Origin: Nannocystis bainbridge
GTDB lineage: Bacteria; Myxococcota_A; Polyangia; Nannocystales; Nannocystaceae
Direction: 5' to 3'
Assembly (NCBI RefSeq): GCF_028368995.1
Contig: NZ_JAQNDL010000001.1
Location: forward strand, 1,674,001-1,738,000
Length of the DNA: 64,000 bases
Made by a program: the position numbers and the translations under genes. Shown in pieces: positions 28,303 to 35,457 of the stretch. Positions within the stretch are counted from its first letter, which is position 1. The number at the start of each line of letters is the position of its first letter. Below the pieces are notes generated by a model, which saw only the letters and a list, made by a program, of their open reading frames with translations, ran no database searches and was not told the DNA's origin.

Positions 28303-29547
28303 ATGTCGGCCCGCGAGCTCGCCCTCGCCTGCGCGCTCGCGGGCGCCTGCGCCCCGCATCAACCTGTCCCCGAGGACATCCAGGAGCCGCCGCCGCGCGA
28401 GGTCCCACCTGTCCCCAGGGACAGCGACCACTCGCAGCGCCCGCTCCGGCTGGCCGCCGTGTTCGCCGGTCCGCTGGGCGTGAGCCCGCTGGCCGGCGGC
28501 GCCGTCGCGGTCCACGGCCCCGGCGTGCTCGCGCTCGCCGAGGACCACGCCCCGCTCGCCAGCGAGACCCGCCTGCTGCGCGGCTGGCCGCGCGGGCCCG
28601 TGACGTACATCGGCGGCCGCTGGCCCGATCGCGCGTTCGTCGTCGCCCCGAGCGCCACCCGCCGCGACCTCGGGGCCGCGGTCCAGCGCTGGCACGATGG
28701 CGCGTGGGTCGGCGCACCACCGACCTTCGAGCCGCCGCAATTTTACAGCGCCTTCGCGATCGGTCACGACGGCGCGCTCCTCGGTCTGCGCGGGTCCCTC
28801 GAATCGTTGTTCGGCGACGCCCTCGGACCCCCCGCCCCGCTCGTGATCGATCGCCTCGACGACGGCCCCCCGCCGCCGTGGCCACCCTTGCCGCCGGGCC
28901 GCGGCGGCGAGCAACTCCTGACCTTCGCCGACGGCTCGGTCGTCGTCGTCGGCTTCGATCCCTCGTTCACCCTCGCGCTGCTCCGCTGGTCGCCGGGCGC
29001 CCCCGAATGGACCCGCCTGCCGCTCCCCGGACACGGCGCCCTCGACCTCACGCGCAGCCCGACGATCGTGGTCGGCCGCGACCCGTCCCTGCTCTACGCC
29101 CACCGCTGCCTGCCGGACGGCCGGCCTGCGCTCGAGCGCCTGTCGGGAGCGACCTGGCAGCCGTTCCCGCGCCCGGACGGCGGCTGCATCACCTCGCTGG
29201 CCGAGGCGCCCGACGGCACGCTGTGGCTCGTCGACGATCGCGGCCTGCACCGCCACCGCCCCGGCGCGCTGCAGTGGGAGGCGATCGCGCTCGCGCCGGT
29301 CGACGCGCCCGGCAAGCCGACCGCCGCGCTGCCTGGAGGCCCCGAGCTGCCGCCGCCAGGCCCCGAGCCGCTGACCCCCCGACACGTGCTGGCGCTCGAT
29401 CGCGGCGAGGTGTGGGTGGTCGCGGCGATCGGCGATCCCGACCTGCGACCCGCCCGCCACGCCGTGCTGACGACCCGCTCGGTGCTCCTGCCTTTGAACC
29501 TGAAGCCCCCGTCCGAAGGGACAGGCCAACCATCGAGCCCGCCGTGA
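28303..29547 (+). CDS. lipoprotein, probable beta-propeller
   Basis: This 414-residue protein starts MSARELALACALAGAC with a lipobox LAGAC. A Pro-rich linker follows, and the DNA encoding it holds two pairs of 14-bp-spaced repeat units (28362/28376 and 28407/28421; residues PVPEDIQ and PVPRDSD). The rest has repeated short strands such as ITSLAEAPDGTLWLVDDRGLHRH, typical of two-component-regulator-like or SMP-30-type propeller blades. The protein is probably anchored outside the inner membrane; no function can be assigned. Its C-terminus is Pro-rich and ends just before a repeat hairpin. Confidence 0.72.
   Translation: MSARELALACALAGACAPHQPVPEDIQEPPPREVPPVPRDSDHSQRPLRLAAVFAGPLGVSPLAGGAVAVHGPGVLALAEDHAPLASETRLLRGWPRGPVTYIGGRWPDRAFVVAPSATRRDLGAAVQRWHDGAWVGAPPTFEPPQFYSAFAIGHDGALLGLRGSLESLFGDALGPPAPLVIDRLDDGPPPPWPPLPPGRGGEQLLTFADGSVVVVGFDPSFTLALLRWSPGAPEWTRLPLPGHGALDLTRSPTIVVGRDPSLLYAHRCLPDGRPALERLSGATWQPFPRPDGGCITSLAEAPDGTLWLVDDRGLHRHRPGALQWEAIALAPVDAPGKPTAALPGGPELPPPGPEPLTPRHVLALDRGEVWVVAAIGDPDLRPARHAVLTTRSVLLPLNLKPPSEGTGQPSSPP
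28362..28428. repeat. 14-bp repeat units inside a lipoprotein linker
   Basis: ACCTGTCC at 28362 and ACATCCAG at 28376, then ACCTGTCC at 28407 and ACAGCGAC at 28421, each pair 14 bp apart, inside coding DNA for a flexible linker. Confidence 0.45.
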
Positions 29548-29560
29548 CCGGCCCGGCGTA

Positions 29561-29585
29561 AAGACATGTCCCATGGACATGTCTT
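29561..29585. repeat. two-unit array forming an 11-bp perfect hairpin
   Basis: AAGACATGTCC (29561-29571) and GGACATGTCTT (29575-29585) are perfect inverted arms around a 3-nt loop, 14 nt after the stop of the 28303 lipoprotein. Here the unit step is 13, not 14. It would work as a transcript-end hairpin. The rest of the gap to 29848 holds nothing I recognise. Confidence 0.75.
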
Positions 29586-29847
29586 ATGAATCACGGCGGG
29601 CATATTTGTTCGTCAAAAATCGACACACCGTGATCCGAGCGTCGCGCGAATATCGAACAACCCGCGCCGGCATCGCTGCTTTCGGCGTCGCGCCCACCGA
29701 TTGTATCGCGTCCGTCACGCCCCCGCCGCTCGCGCCGCTCGGGCCCCCCGCAGCGCCCCGACCACGGCCGGGGAGGCCGCGCGCGAGGAGTTGTGCTGCC
29801 TCGCACGCGGAAGAGCGCGCCTGCTTGCCGGGTCGACGGCCTCTCCC

Positions 29848-30447
29848 ATGAAGCTGAATATGCTCCATCCGCACATTCTCGCCGCCGCGCTCGCCTTCCC
29901 CTACCCGGCGACGGCGCCCGACGCGGAGCCACCCTTCGCGGCCATTGCACCGACCACGATCCACATCGTCACCAATCCGGGCGAGGGCATCGACCTCGAG
30001 CTCTCCTATGATTGGCCGGACCTCGGCCGCGTCGGCCTCGAAGTCTTCGCCGGGGTCGACGGCACCGGCGCCCTGCTCGTCCTTCTTGACGAGGCGATGA
30101 TCGCCGCGATCGATCTCCACCGCGGCGAGCTCGCCGGCATCCATCCCGGCCTCGCCCTCGACCACGCCGACGTTCTCGCCCTCGCGGACAGCATCGTCCA
30201 GGTCGCGCACAGCCAGCCCGTCCAGGAGCTGCTCCTCGGCGACGAGCGCGGGTGGGGCTGCTGGCTCGCGGGCAAGATGGCAGGCGCCGCCGCTGGCGTC
30301 CTCGCCGCGGGCACCTGCGCCGCGGTCGCCGGCCCGCTCGCACCCGGCTGCGTCGCCCCCGGCAGCCTGAGCTTCAAGGGCGTCGATCAATACATCGTCG
30401 GCAAGTGCAACAAGGCGCAGAACGTCAGCCGGGAGCACCATGTCTGA
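29848..30447 (+). CDS. small exported protein with Gly/Ala-rich hydrophobic tail
   Basis: This 199-residue protein has a hydrophobic N-terminus (MLHPHILAAALAFPYPATA) that could be a signal, with ATG 29848 or 29860 as start. The middle is acidic. The C-terminal part has WGCWLAGKMAGAAAGVLAAG then TCAAVAGPLAPGC, a Gly/Ala-rich, Cys-bearing amphipathic stretch reminiscent of pore-forming bacteriocins, and ends with a short basic tail. It overlaps the next gene by 8 nt, so the two are translationally coupled. I do not recognise a family. A toxin-like role is only a suggestion from the tail and the coupled membrane protein. Confidence 0.62.
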   Translation: MKLNMLHPHILAAALAFPYPATAPDAEPPFAAIAPTTIHIVTNPGEGIDLELSYDWPDLGRVGLEVFAGVDGTGALLVLLDEAMIAAIDLHRGELAGIHPGLALDHADVLALADSIVQVAHSQPVQELLLGDERGWGCWLAGKMAGAAAGVLAAGTCAAVAGPLAPGCVAPGSLSFKGVDQYIVGKCNKAQNVSREHHV

Positions 30448-31033
30448 CCTCGCCATTGTCGATACCAAACCGCTGCCGCCGCAGCGGTGGGGATTGTTGC
30501 CGACCCGACAATTCTGGGCCCGCGCTTGGCTCACCCCGATCGCCCTGGTCTACTGGCTCGGCTACATCGGCTTCTTCAGCCTCGCCGAGTCCCTGCAATC
30601 CAACTGGTGGCAGACCGCCCTCGGCGTCTGCATCTTCCACGCGCTGTGGGGCGGCCTCGTCGAGCGCCTCTATCGGCGACGCCTCGCGCGACGCGCTGCG
30701 AATCTGCTCGAAGCCACCGCCCCGGCCCCGGCCTTCCCCATGACCGGACTTCCCTCGCGGCGCGACGCCCCGGAGTTCTCGGTCGACGACTGGGAAGCCT
30801 TCGTCGCCCGCATCTTCGGCCGCGGAGCCGACGCCGTCCAAACCCTGGCCGCCGTGGGGCTGTGCCTCCTGTTCTTCTATCCCGGCTGGCCGGGCAAGCT
30901 CGTGGCCGTCGCCGCGATGCTCGCCTCGACGTGGATCGCCAGGACCTGCCTGCGGCGCTGGCGTCGCGAGGCCCTGCACGGCCCACGCCCCGCCATCGAC
31001 CCGCCCCGCGTCGAATGCCGGGCACGCCACTGA
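30440..31033 (+). CDS. four-TM membrane protein, coupled partner
   Basis: This 197-residue protein has two N-terminal membrane segments (WLTPIALVYWLGYIGFF and TALGVCIFHALWGGLV), a basic RRRLARR loop and a soluble acidic stretch. Two more segments follow near residues 133-172. GGGAG lies 6 nt before the ATG inside the preceding gene, and the 8-nt overlap shows tight coupling. It could protect against, export or anchor the preceding small protein. No known family is evident. The stop is followed by an AT-rich run (GACATTTTTTATT) that could end transcription. Confidence 0.65.
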   Translation: MSDLAIVDTKPLPPQRWGLLPTRQFWARAWLTPIALVYWLGYIGFFSLAESLQSNWWQTALGVCIFHALWGGLVERLYRRRLARRAANLLEATAPAPAFPMTGLPSRRDAPEFSVDDWEAFVARIFGRGADAVQTLAAVGLCLLFFYPGWPGKLVAVAAMLASTWIARTCLRRWRREALHGPRPAIDPPRVECRARH

Positions 31034-31050
31034 CGACATTTTTTATTAAA
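31034..31050 (+). terminator. AT-rich run after membrane-protein gene
   Basis: CGACATTTTTTATTAAA directly after the stop is the longest T-run in the window. A stem before it is weak, so the call is tentative. Confidence 0.3.
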
Positions 31051-31253
31051 CGAATACCCGACGACTCGCATACGGCCCAGGGAATCATAGCAGCGACCTC
31101 CTCGTCGCTCGGCCCCACGGTCGTCGCGGAGCGCATGCGACCGGGTTATGGCCGCTCGATCGCTCCGGCTAAAAACCCGATCAATTCGCGGCCGAGCACG
31201 CTCGCCGGGTTACGAGCGCCCGCCATGCTTCGCGGCCCGAGTCGGAGGCTGTC

Positions 31254-32606
31254 ATGGTATTCATTCAAGCTCGCAAGCCCACGAATCCGCCGAACGGGCT
31301 CTTCCTTTCGTGCGCCGTGTTGGCCGCTCCTGGTCTCACCCTCGCCGCTCCCGTGCAGGCCGCGGATGGCGAGCCCGGCGCGGTTTCCTGGCTGAGCGCC
31401 GCGGACGACCCCGCCGCCGCAGACCCTTTAAAAAGAATCGTCGACTTCGACGGGGATGGTCGCTCCGACCTCGCGCTGACGGGGCCCAGCGGCTGGCAGA
31501 CCGTGCCGGTCGCCGCGTCCATCGGCGACGGCAACTTCACCGTCACCAACAAGGGCGTGGGCGACTTCGCCGTCTGGGCCGCCACCGGCGCCAGGGTCGT
31601 CCACGGTGATTTCGACCGTGATGGTCGCACCGACATCGTGCTGACCGGCACGAGCGGTTGGAGCACCCTGCCGGTCGCCTTCTCCAGGGGCGGCGGCGCC
31701 TTCGACGTCACCAACCGGACCATCGAGGACTTCGCCGTCTGGGCTGCCACCGGCGCCGAGGTCATCCCGGGCGACTTCAACCGCGACGGTCGCACCGATC
31801 TCGCCCTGACCGGCACGAGCGGCTGGAGCACCCTGCCGGTCGCCTTCTCCAGGGGCGATGGCAGCTTCGACGTCACCAACCGGGCCGTCGGTGACTTCGC
31901 CAGCTGGGCCGCCACCGGCGCCAAGGTCGTCCCGGGTGACTTCAACCGCGACGGCCGCATCGATCTCGCCCTGACCGGCACCCATGATTGGACCACCGTG
32001 CCGATCGCCTTCTCGCGGGGTAATGGCAGGTTCGACATCACCAACCAACTCGTCGGCGACTTTGCAGCCTGGGCCGCCACCGACGCCAGCGTCGTGCCCG
32101 GCGACTTCAACCGCGACGGCCGCACCGACATCGCCCTCGTCGGCGGCACTGGCTGGAGCACCGTGCCCGTCGCCTTCTCCCGCGGCAACGGCACCTTCGA
32201 CATCACCAACAAGCCCATCGGTGATTTCGCCACCTGGGCCGCCACCGGCGCCGAGGTCGTCCCCGGCGACTTCAACGGGGACGGCCGTACCGACATTGCC
32301 CTCACCGGCACGAGCGGCTGGAATACCGTTCCCGTCGCCTACTCGCGCGGCGATGGAACCTTCGAGGTCGCCAATACCGGCGTCGGCGACTTCGCCGCCT
32401 GGGCCGCCACCGGCGCCAGAGTCGTGCCCGGCGACTTCAACGGGGACGGCCGCACCGACATCGCGCTGACCGGCACGAAAGATTGGACCACCCTCCCGAT
32501 CGCCTTCTCGACCGGTGCCGGCTTCAACGTCACCAATCGCCCGATCACCGACTTCGCTACCTGGTCGACCACGCCGGGCGTCGAGGTCATCGGCGCCCTG
32601 CAGTAA
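31254..32606 (+). CDS. exported FG-GAP/VCBS protein with seven 55-residue repeats
   Basis: This 450-residue protein has a signal peptide ending near VQAADG (about residue 38). It then consists almost wholly of seven tandem 55-residue units (165 bp each) with consensus VVPGDFNRDGRTDIALTG, then WSTVPVAFSRGxGxFDVTN, then GDFAAWAATGA. DFNRDGRTD is the calcium-binding D.D.DG..D loop of FG-GAP/VCBS blades, so this should be a seven-bladed propeller. The first unit is divergent (VDFDGDGRSD); units 3-7 are very similar at the DNA level, which shows recent expansion or homogenisation. GGAGG 5 nt upstream fixes the start. It is probably secreted. Confidence 0.88.
   Translation: MVFIQARKPTNPPNGLFLSCAVLAAPGLTLAAPVQAADGEPGAVSWLSAADDPAAADPLKRIVDFDGDGRSDLALTGPSGWQTVPVAASIGDGNFTVTNKGVGDFAVWAATGARVVHGDFDRDGRTDIVLTGTSGWSTLPVAFSRGGGAFDVTNRTIEDFAVWAATGAEVIPGDFNRDGRTDLALTGTSGWSTLPVAFSRGDGSFDVTNRAVGDFASWAATGAKVVPGDFNRDGRIDLALTGTHDWTTVPIAFSRGNGRFDITNQLVGDFAAWAATDASVVPGDFNRDGRTDIALVGGTGWSTVPVAFSRGNGTFDITNKPIGDFATWAATGAEVVPGDFNGDGRTDIALTGTSGWNTVPVAYSRGDGTFEVANTGVGDFAAWAATGARVVPGDFNGDGRTDIALTGTKDWTTLPIAFSTGAGFNVTNRPITDFATWSTTPGVEVIGALQ
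31440..32560 (+). repeat. 165-bp coding tandem repeats
   Basis: Seven units of 165 bp inside the FG-GAP gene; for example, GACTTCAACCGCGAC recurs at about 31938 and 32103. The near-identical middle units could recombine and change blade number. Confidence 0.85.
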
Positions 32607-32701
32607 TCAGGCGCTCGCACTCCCTCGCCGCCGCCCGTCGTTCGCCAGATCCTACGACGAATGCGTCAGCTCCTCTCGCGCGCCCTCGCTCGGGTCGCTT
32701 G

Positions 32702-33790
32702 TCACCCTGGCGGCCCCACGTAGCGCGACGCCGGGCGGATGAGGCGGCCCGTCGCGCGCTGCTCGAGCACGTGCGCGCACCAGCCTGCCACCCGGCCGAC
32801 CGCGAACGTCGGCGAGAATGCGGTGCGGCCCAGGCCCACCGCGTCGAGCAGCACCGCCGTATAGAACTCCACGTTCGCCGCCAGCGCCCGGTCGGGGTAT
32901 TTCGCGCGCAGGGCCCCCTCCGCCGCGCGCTCGACCGCCCGCGCCAGCGCCAGGCGGCCGCCGGTCACCCCCGCCTGCTCCAGCCGCCCCAGCGCCGCCT
33001 CGAGCACCGCCGCACGCGGATCGCGGACCCGGTAGATCCGGTGCCCCATCCCCATGATCCGGCGGCCCGCAGCCAGCTCCGCCTCGACCCATTGCGCCGC
33101 CTGGTCCGGCTCGCCGATCGCGTCGAGCATGTCCAGCACCGGCCCGGGCGCCCCGCCGTGGAGCGGCCCTTTCAGCGCCCCGATCGCCGCCACGATCGCC
33201 GACACCGGGTCCGATCCGGTCGACGCCACCACCCGGGCCGCGAACGTCGAAGCGTTCATCCCGTGGTCCGCCACCGTCACCAGGTACGCCTCCAGGGCCG
33301 CCGCCCGGGCCGGCGTCGGCGCCTCGCCCTCGATCATGCGCAGATAGTCGGCCGCGTGCGGCAGCGACCGATCGGGCGCCACTGGTCGCCCGCCTGCCCG
33401 CACGCGGGCCCACGCCGCGGCGAACACCGCCACCGCCCCGGTCAGCGCCGCCGGCGTATCGAAGCCGTCGTCCGCGGCCAGTTGGGCCGTCGTCGCTCGC
33501 AGCGCGTCCATCCCGTCGGCGAAGCGCCCCGGCCCGGCCGCCTCCAGCCGCGCGAACGCCCGCGCCCGGCCCTCCGCCAGCGCCTCCCGCGTCCTCCCCT
33601 GCGCACCCGCCTGCGGCAGCGCCCCTGTCCATAGCAGCTCTGCCAGCGCCTCGAACGACGTCCCTCCCGCCAGCCCCTCGATGTCGTGGCCGGCCACCAC
33701 CAGCCGCCCGCGCTCCCCGTCGACCTCGCTGAGCCGCGTGTCTGCCACCACCACCCCCTCGAGACCGCTCCGTGTCACCGTCGTATCCAT
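32702..33790 (-). CDS. citrate synthase family protein
   Basis: This 362-residue protein has the citrate synthase active-site motifs: DHGMNASTFAARV, GPLHGGAPG with the first catalytic His, GMGHRIYRVRDPRA with the second His, and FAVGRVAGWCAHVLEQR for CoA and oxaloacetate binding. The usual catalytic Asp of NVDF is Glu here (NVEFYTA), a variant I recall from other bacterial citrate or methylcitrate synthases. The family condenses acetyl- or propionyl-CoA with oxaloacetate; the exact acyl-CoA is uncertain. AGGAGG lies 6 nt before the ATG. It is divergent from a second, DNA-binding-domain-fused homologue, with repeated operator-like DNA between them. Confidence 0.88.
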   Translation of the reverse strand: MDTTVTRSGLEGVVVADTRLSEVDGERGRLVVAGHDIEGLAGGTSFEALAELLWTGALPQAGAQGRTREALAEGRARAFARLEAAGPGRFADGMDALRATTAQLAADDGFDTPAALTGAVAVFAAAWARVRAGGRPVAPDRSLPHAADYLRMIEGEAPTPARAAALEAYLVTVADHGMNASTFAARVVASTGSDPVSAIVAAIGALKGPLHGGAPGPVLDMLDAIGEPDQAAQWVEAELAAGRRIMGMGHRIYRVRDPRAAVLEAALGRLEQAGVTGGRLALARAVERAAEGALRAKYPDRALAANVEFYTAVLLDAVGLGRTAFSPTFAVGRVAGWCAHVLEQRATGRLIRPASRYVGPPG

Positions 33791-33827
33791 GCGTCCCTCC
33801 TGCCCGCAGCTTGGGCCGGCCCGCCAT

Positions 33828-33886
33828 GTTGATCAACGTTGATTCGACAATCCATCATTCACCGCAGACGTTGATTCGACAATCCA
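33828..33886. promoter_or_regulatory. operator-like repeats between divergent citrate synthases
   Basis: The 19-bp ACGTTGATTCGACAATCCA occurs twice, at 33836-33854 and 33868-33886, exactly 32 bp (three helical turns) apart. Each copy holds the inverted repeat GATT-CGAC-AATC. The perfect palindrome GTTGATCAAC at 33828-33837 adjoins the first copy. The likely ligand is the helix-turn-helix domain fused to the plus-strand citrate synthase. Confidence 0.75.
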
Positions 33887-33916
33887 CCCTCCGCCTGCCA
33901 TCTTGACGGCGGGACC

Positions 33917-35164
33917 ATGACCGACGCCCACGACGAGGCCCCACCATTCTTGAGCGGTGAGCAGGCCGCCGCGCTGCTCGGCGTCAAGCGGGCCACCCTC
34001 TACGCCTACGCCAGCCGCGGCCTCGTGCGCAGCGAGCCGGGCGGCCCCGGGCGCGGGCGCCGGTACAGCCGCGACGACCTCGAGCGGCTCAAGGCTCGCA
34101 GCGACGCTCGCTCCGGCCACGCGGCGGTCGCCGCCGGCGCGCTGCGCTGGGGCGAGCCCGTGCTCGAGTCGGCCTTGACCGCCATCGACCCGGCCGGCCC
34201 GCGCTATCGCGGCCGGCCTGCCGTCGACCTCGCGGCCACCTGCTCCTTCGAGGCCGTCGCCGAGCTGTTGTGGACGGGCGGCCTGCCCGAGCGCGCCCCT
34301 CAGTGGTCCGTCTCCGGCCTCGGCCTGCGGCTCGCCTCGCTCGGCGCCCTCCTGCCCGAGGCCGCCGCCCCGCTCGTCACCCTCGCCCTGGCCGTGCCGG
34401 CGCTCGGCGCCGCCGACCCCGATCGCTTCGACGCCACGCCCGGCCCCGAGCTCGTCCGCGCCCGCGCCTTGCTCGTGCGCATGGCGGCGCTCGCCGGCGC
34501 CGGCCAGGGCGACGCCCGGGTCCGACCCGCGCTGGCCGAGCGCGACGTCGCCGGCGCCCTCCTGGTCTCGCTCGGCGCCCCCGCGACCCCGCGCGCCCGC
34601 CAGGCCATGGCCCGCGCGCTGGTGCTCTCGGCCGACCACGAGCTCAACGCCTCGGCCTTCGCCGTGCGCGTCGCCGCCTCCGCCGGCGCCGACCTGTACG
34701 CCTGCGTCAGCGCCGGCCTGGCCACCCTGTCCGGCCCGCGCCACGGCGGCATGGGCGAGCGCGTCGAGGCCCTCGTCACCGAGGTCGGCAAGCCCGAGCG
34801 CGCGCGCGCCGTCGTGCGCGAGCGAGCCCGCCGCGGCGAAGAGGTGCCCGGCTTCGGCCACCCGCTCTACCCCGACGGGGACCCTCGCGCCGCCGCCCTG
34901 CTGGCCGCCGCCCACGAGCACGCCCCGCGCAGCCCGAAGGTCCGCGCCGTCCAGGCCATCGTCGACGCCATGCGCGACGCCGGCCGCGAGCCGGCCAACT
35001 TCGACGTCGGCCTGGTCGCCCTCGGCGCCGCCCTCGGCCTGCCCCCGCGCACCAGCGTCGCCATCTTCGCCGTCGGCCGCGCCGCCGGCTGGCTGGCCCA
35101 CGCCTTCGAGCAGCGCGCCGCCGGCTTCCTCCTGCGCCCCCGCGCCCGCTACGTCGGCCCGTGA
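33917..35164 (+). CDS. citrate synthase homologue with N-terminal DNA-binding domain
   Basis: This 415-residue protein has at residues about 12-60 a MerR/excisionase-type winged helix-turn-helix (FLSGEQAAALLGVKRATLY, then RGRRYSRDDLERLK). The rest is citrate synthase: LSADHELNASAFAVRV, GPRHGGMGE (His kept, Leu changed to Arg), GFGHPLYPDGDPRA (the Arg after His is Pro), NFDVGL with the catalytic Asp, and FAVGRAAGWLAHAFEQR. It could be an enzyme that also senses its substrate and represses the operon, or a non-catalytic sensor that pairs with the divergent synthase. Such HTH-citrate-synthase fusions next to a plain synthase occur in other bacteria. Its 3' end is duplicated downstream. Confidence 0.87.
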   Translation: MTDAHDEAPPFLSGEQAAALLGVKRATLYAYASRGLVRSEPGGPGRGRRYSRDDLERLKARSDARSGHAAVAAGALRWGEPVLESALTAIDPAGPRYRGRPAVDLAATCSFEAVAELLWTGGLPERAPQWSVSGLGLRLASLGALLPEAAAPLVTLALAVPALGAADPDRFDATPGPELVRARALLVRMAALAGAGQGDARVRPALAERDVAGALLVSLGAPATPRARQAMARALVLSADHELNASAFAVRVAASAGADLYACVSAGLATLSGPRHGGMGERVEALVTEVGKPERARAVVRERARRGEEVPGFGHPLYPDGDPRAAALLAAAHEHAPRSPKVRAVQAIVDAMRDAGREPANFDVGLVALGAALGLPPRTSVAIFAVGRAAGWLAHAFEQRAAGFLLRPRARYVGP

Positions 35165-35261
35165 GCGCGACCTCCGGCTGGCTGGCCCACGCCTTCGCGC
35201 AGCGCGCCGCCGGCTTCCTCCTGCGCCCCCGCGCCCGCTACGTCGGCCCGTGAGCGCGACC
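35085..35261 (+). repeat. 89-bp tandem duplication of a gene's 3' end
   Basis: Copy 1 begins at 35085 (CCGGCTGGCTGGCCCACGCC) and includes the stop of the HTH-citrate synthase; copy 2 begins at 35174. I see one mismatch in the shared stretch (TTCGAGCAG versus TTCGCGCAG), so the duplication is recent. Confidence 0.9.
35161..35253 (+). pseudogene. 30-codon frame repeating the citrate-synthase C-terminus
   Basis: GTGA overlaps the stop of the HTH-citrate synthase, and the frame from that GTG reads VSATSGWLAHAFAQR then AAGFLLRPRARYVGP, the duplicated tail of the protein, before a TGA. The 89-bp step changes frame, so this piece cannot be read through from the main gene. It could be translated by reinitiation but is most likely a by-product of the duplication. 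Confidence 0.55.
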
Positions 35262-35279
35262 GCCAGCACGCTCGAAATA

Positions 35280-35371
35280 ACATGCCCACAGGGACATGTT
35301 CTATATGACATGTCCATAATGACATCACCCAAGAGACATGTCCTCCATGACATGTCCCATCGAACATCCAA
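35280..35371. repeat. 14-bp array, seven units (best example)
   Basis: Units begin at 35280, 35294, 35308, 35322, 35336, 35350 and 35364, every step exactly 14 bp. The core is ACATGTCC (or ACATGCCC, ACATGTTC, ACATCACC); the six bases between cores vary but usually end in G or A. It lies between the duplicated citrate-synthase tail and the SDR gene. Confidence 0.92.
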
Positions 35372-35442
35372 CCCCGGCCCCGCCGCACGGAAGCTCACTT
35401 CGCCGCGCCCTCGCCCCGCTTTGCCCGCGACGCCGCCGCGGC

Positions 35443-35448
35443 TACGCT
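35443..35448 (+). promoter_or_regulatory. -10-like TACGCT for the SDR gene
   Basis: TACGCT ends 9 nt before the ATG at 35458; there is no Shine-Dalgarno sequence. Confidence 0.45.
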
Positions 35449-35457
35449 CCTCCGCGC

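Noticed and set aside
33836..33886. Attachment site or transposon end made by the 19-bp direct repeats
   Set aside because: No integrase or cargo lies nearby; the 32-bp spacing and central inverted repeat fit operators better.
35280..35371. CRISPR array
   Set aside because: The conserved part is about 8-10 bp and the spacers 4-6 bp, far too short, and no cas genes are present.
35280..35371. p53-type binding site (GGACATGTCC fits the RRRCWWGYYY half-site)
   Set aside because: Bacteria have no p53. The match follows from any self-complementary CATG core flanked by purines and pyrimidines.
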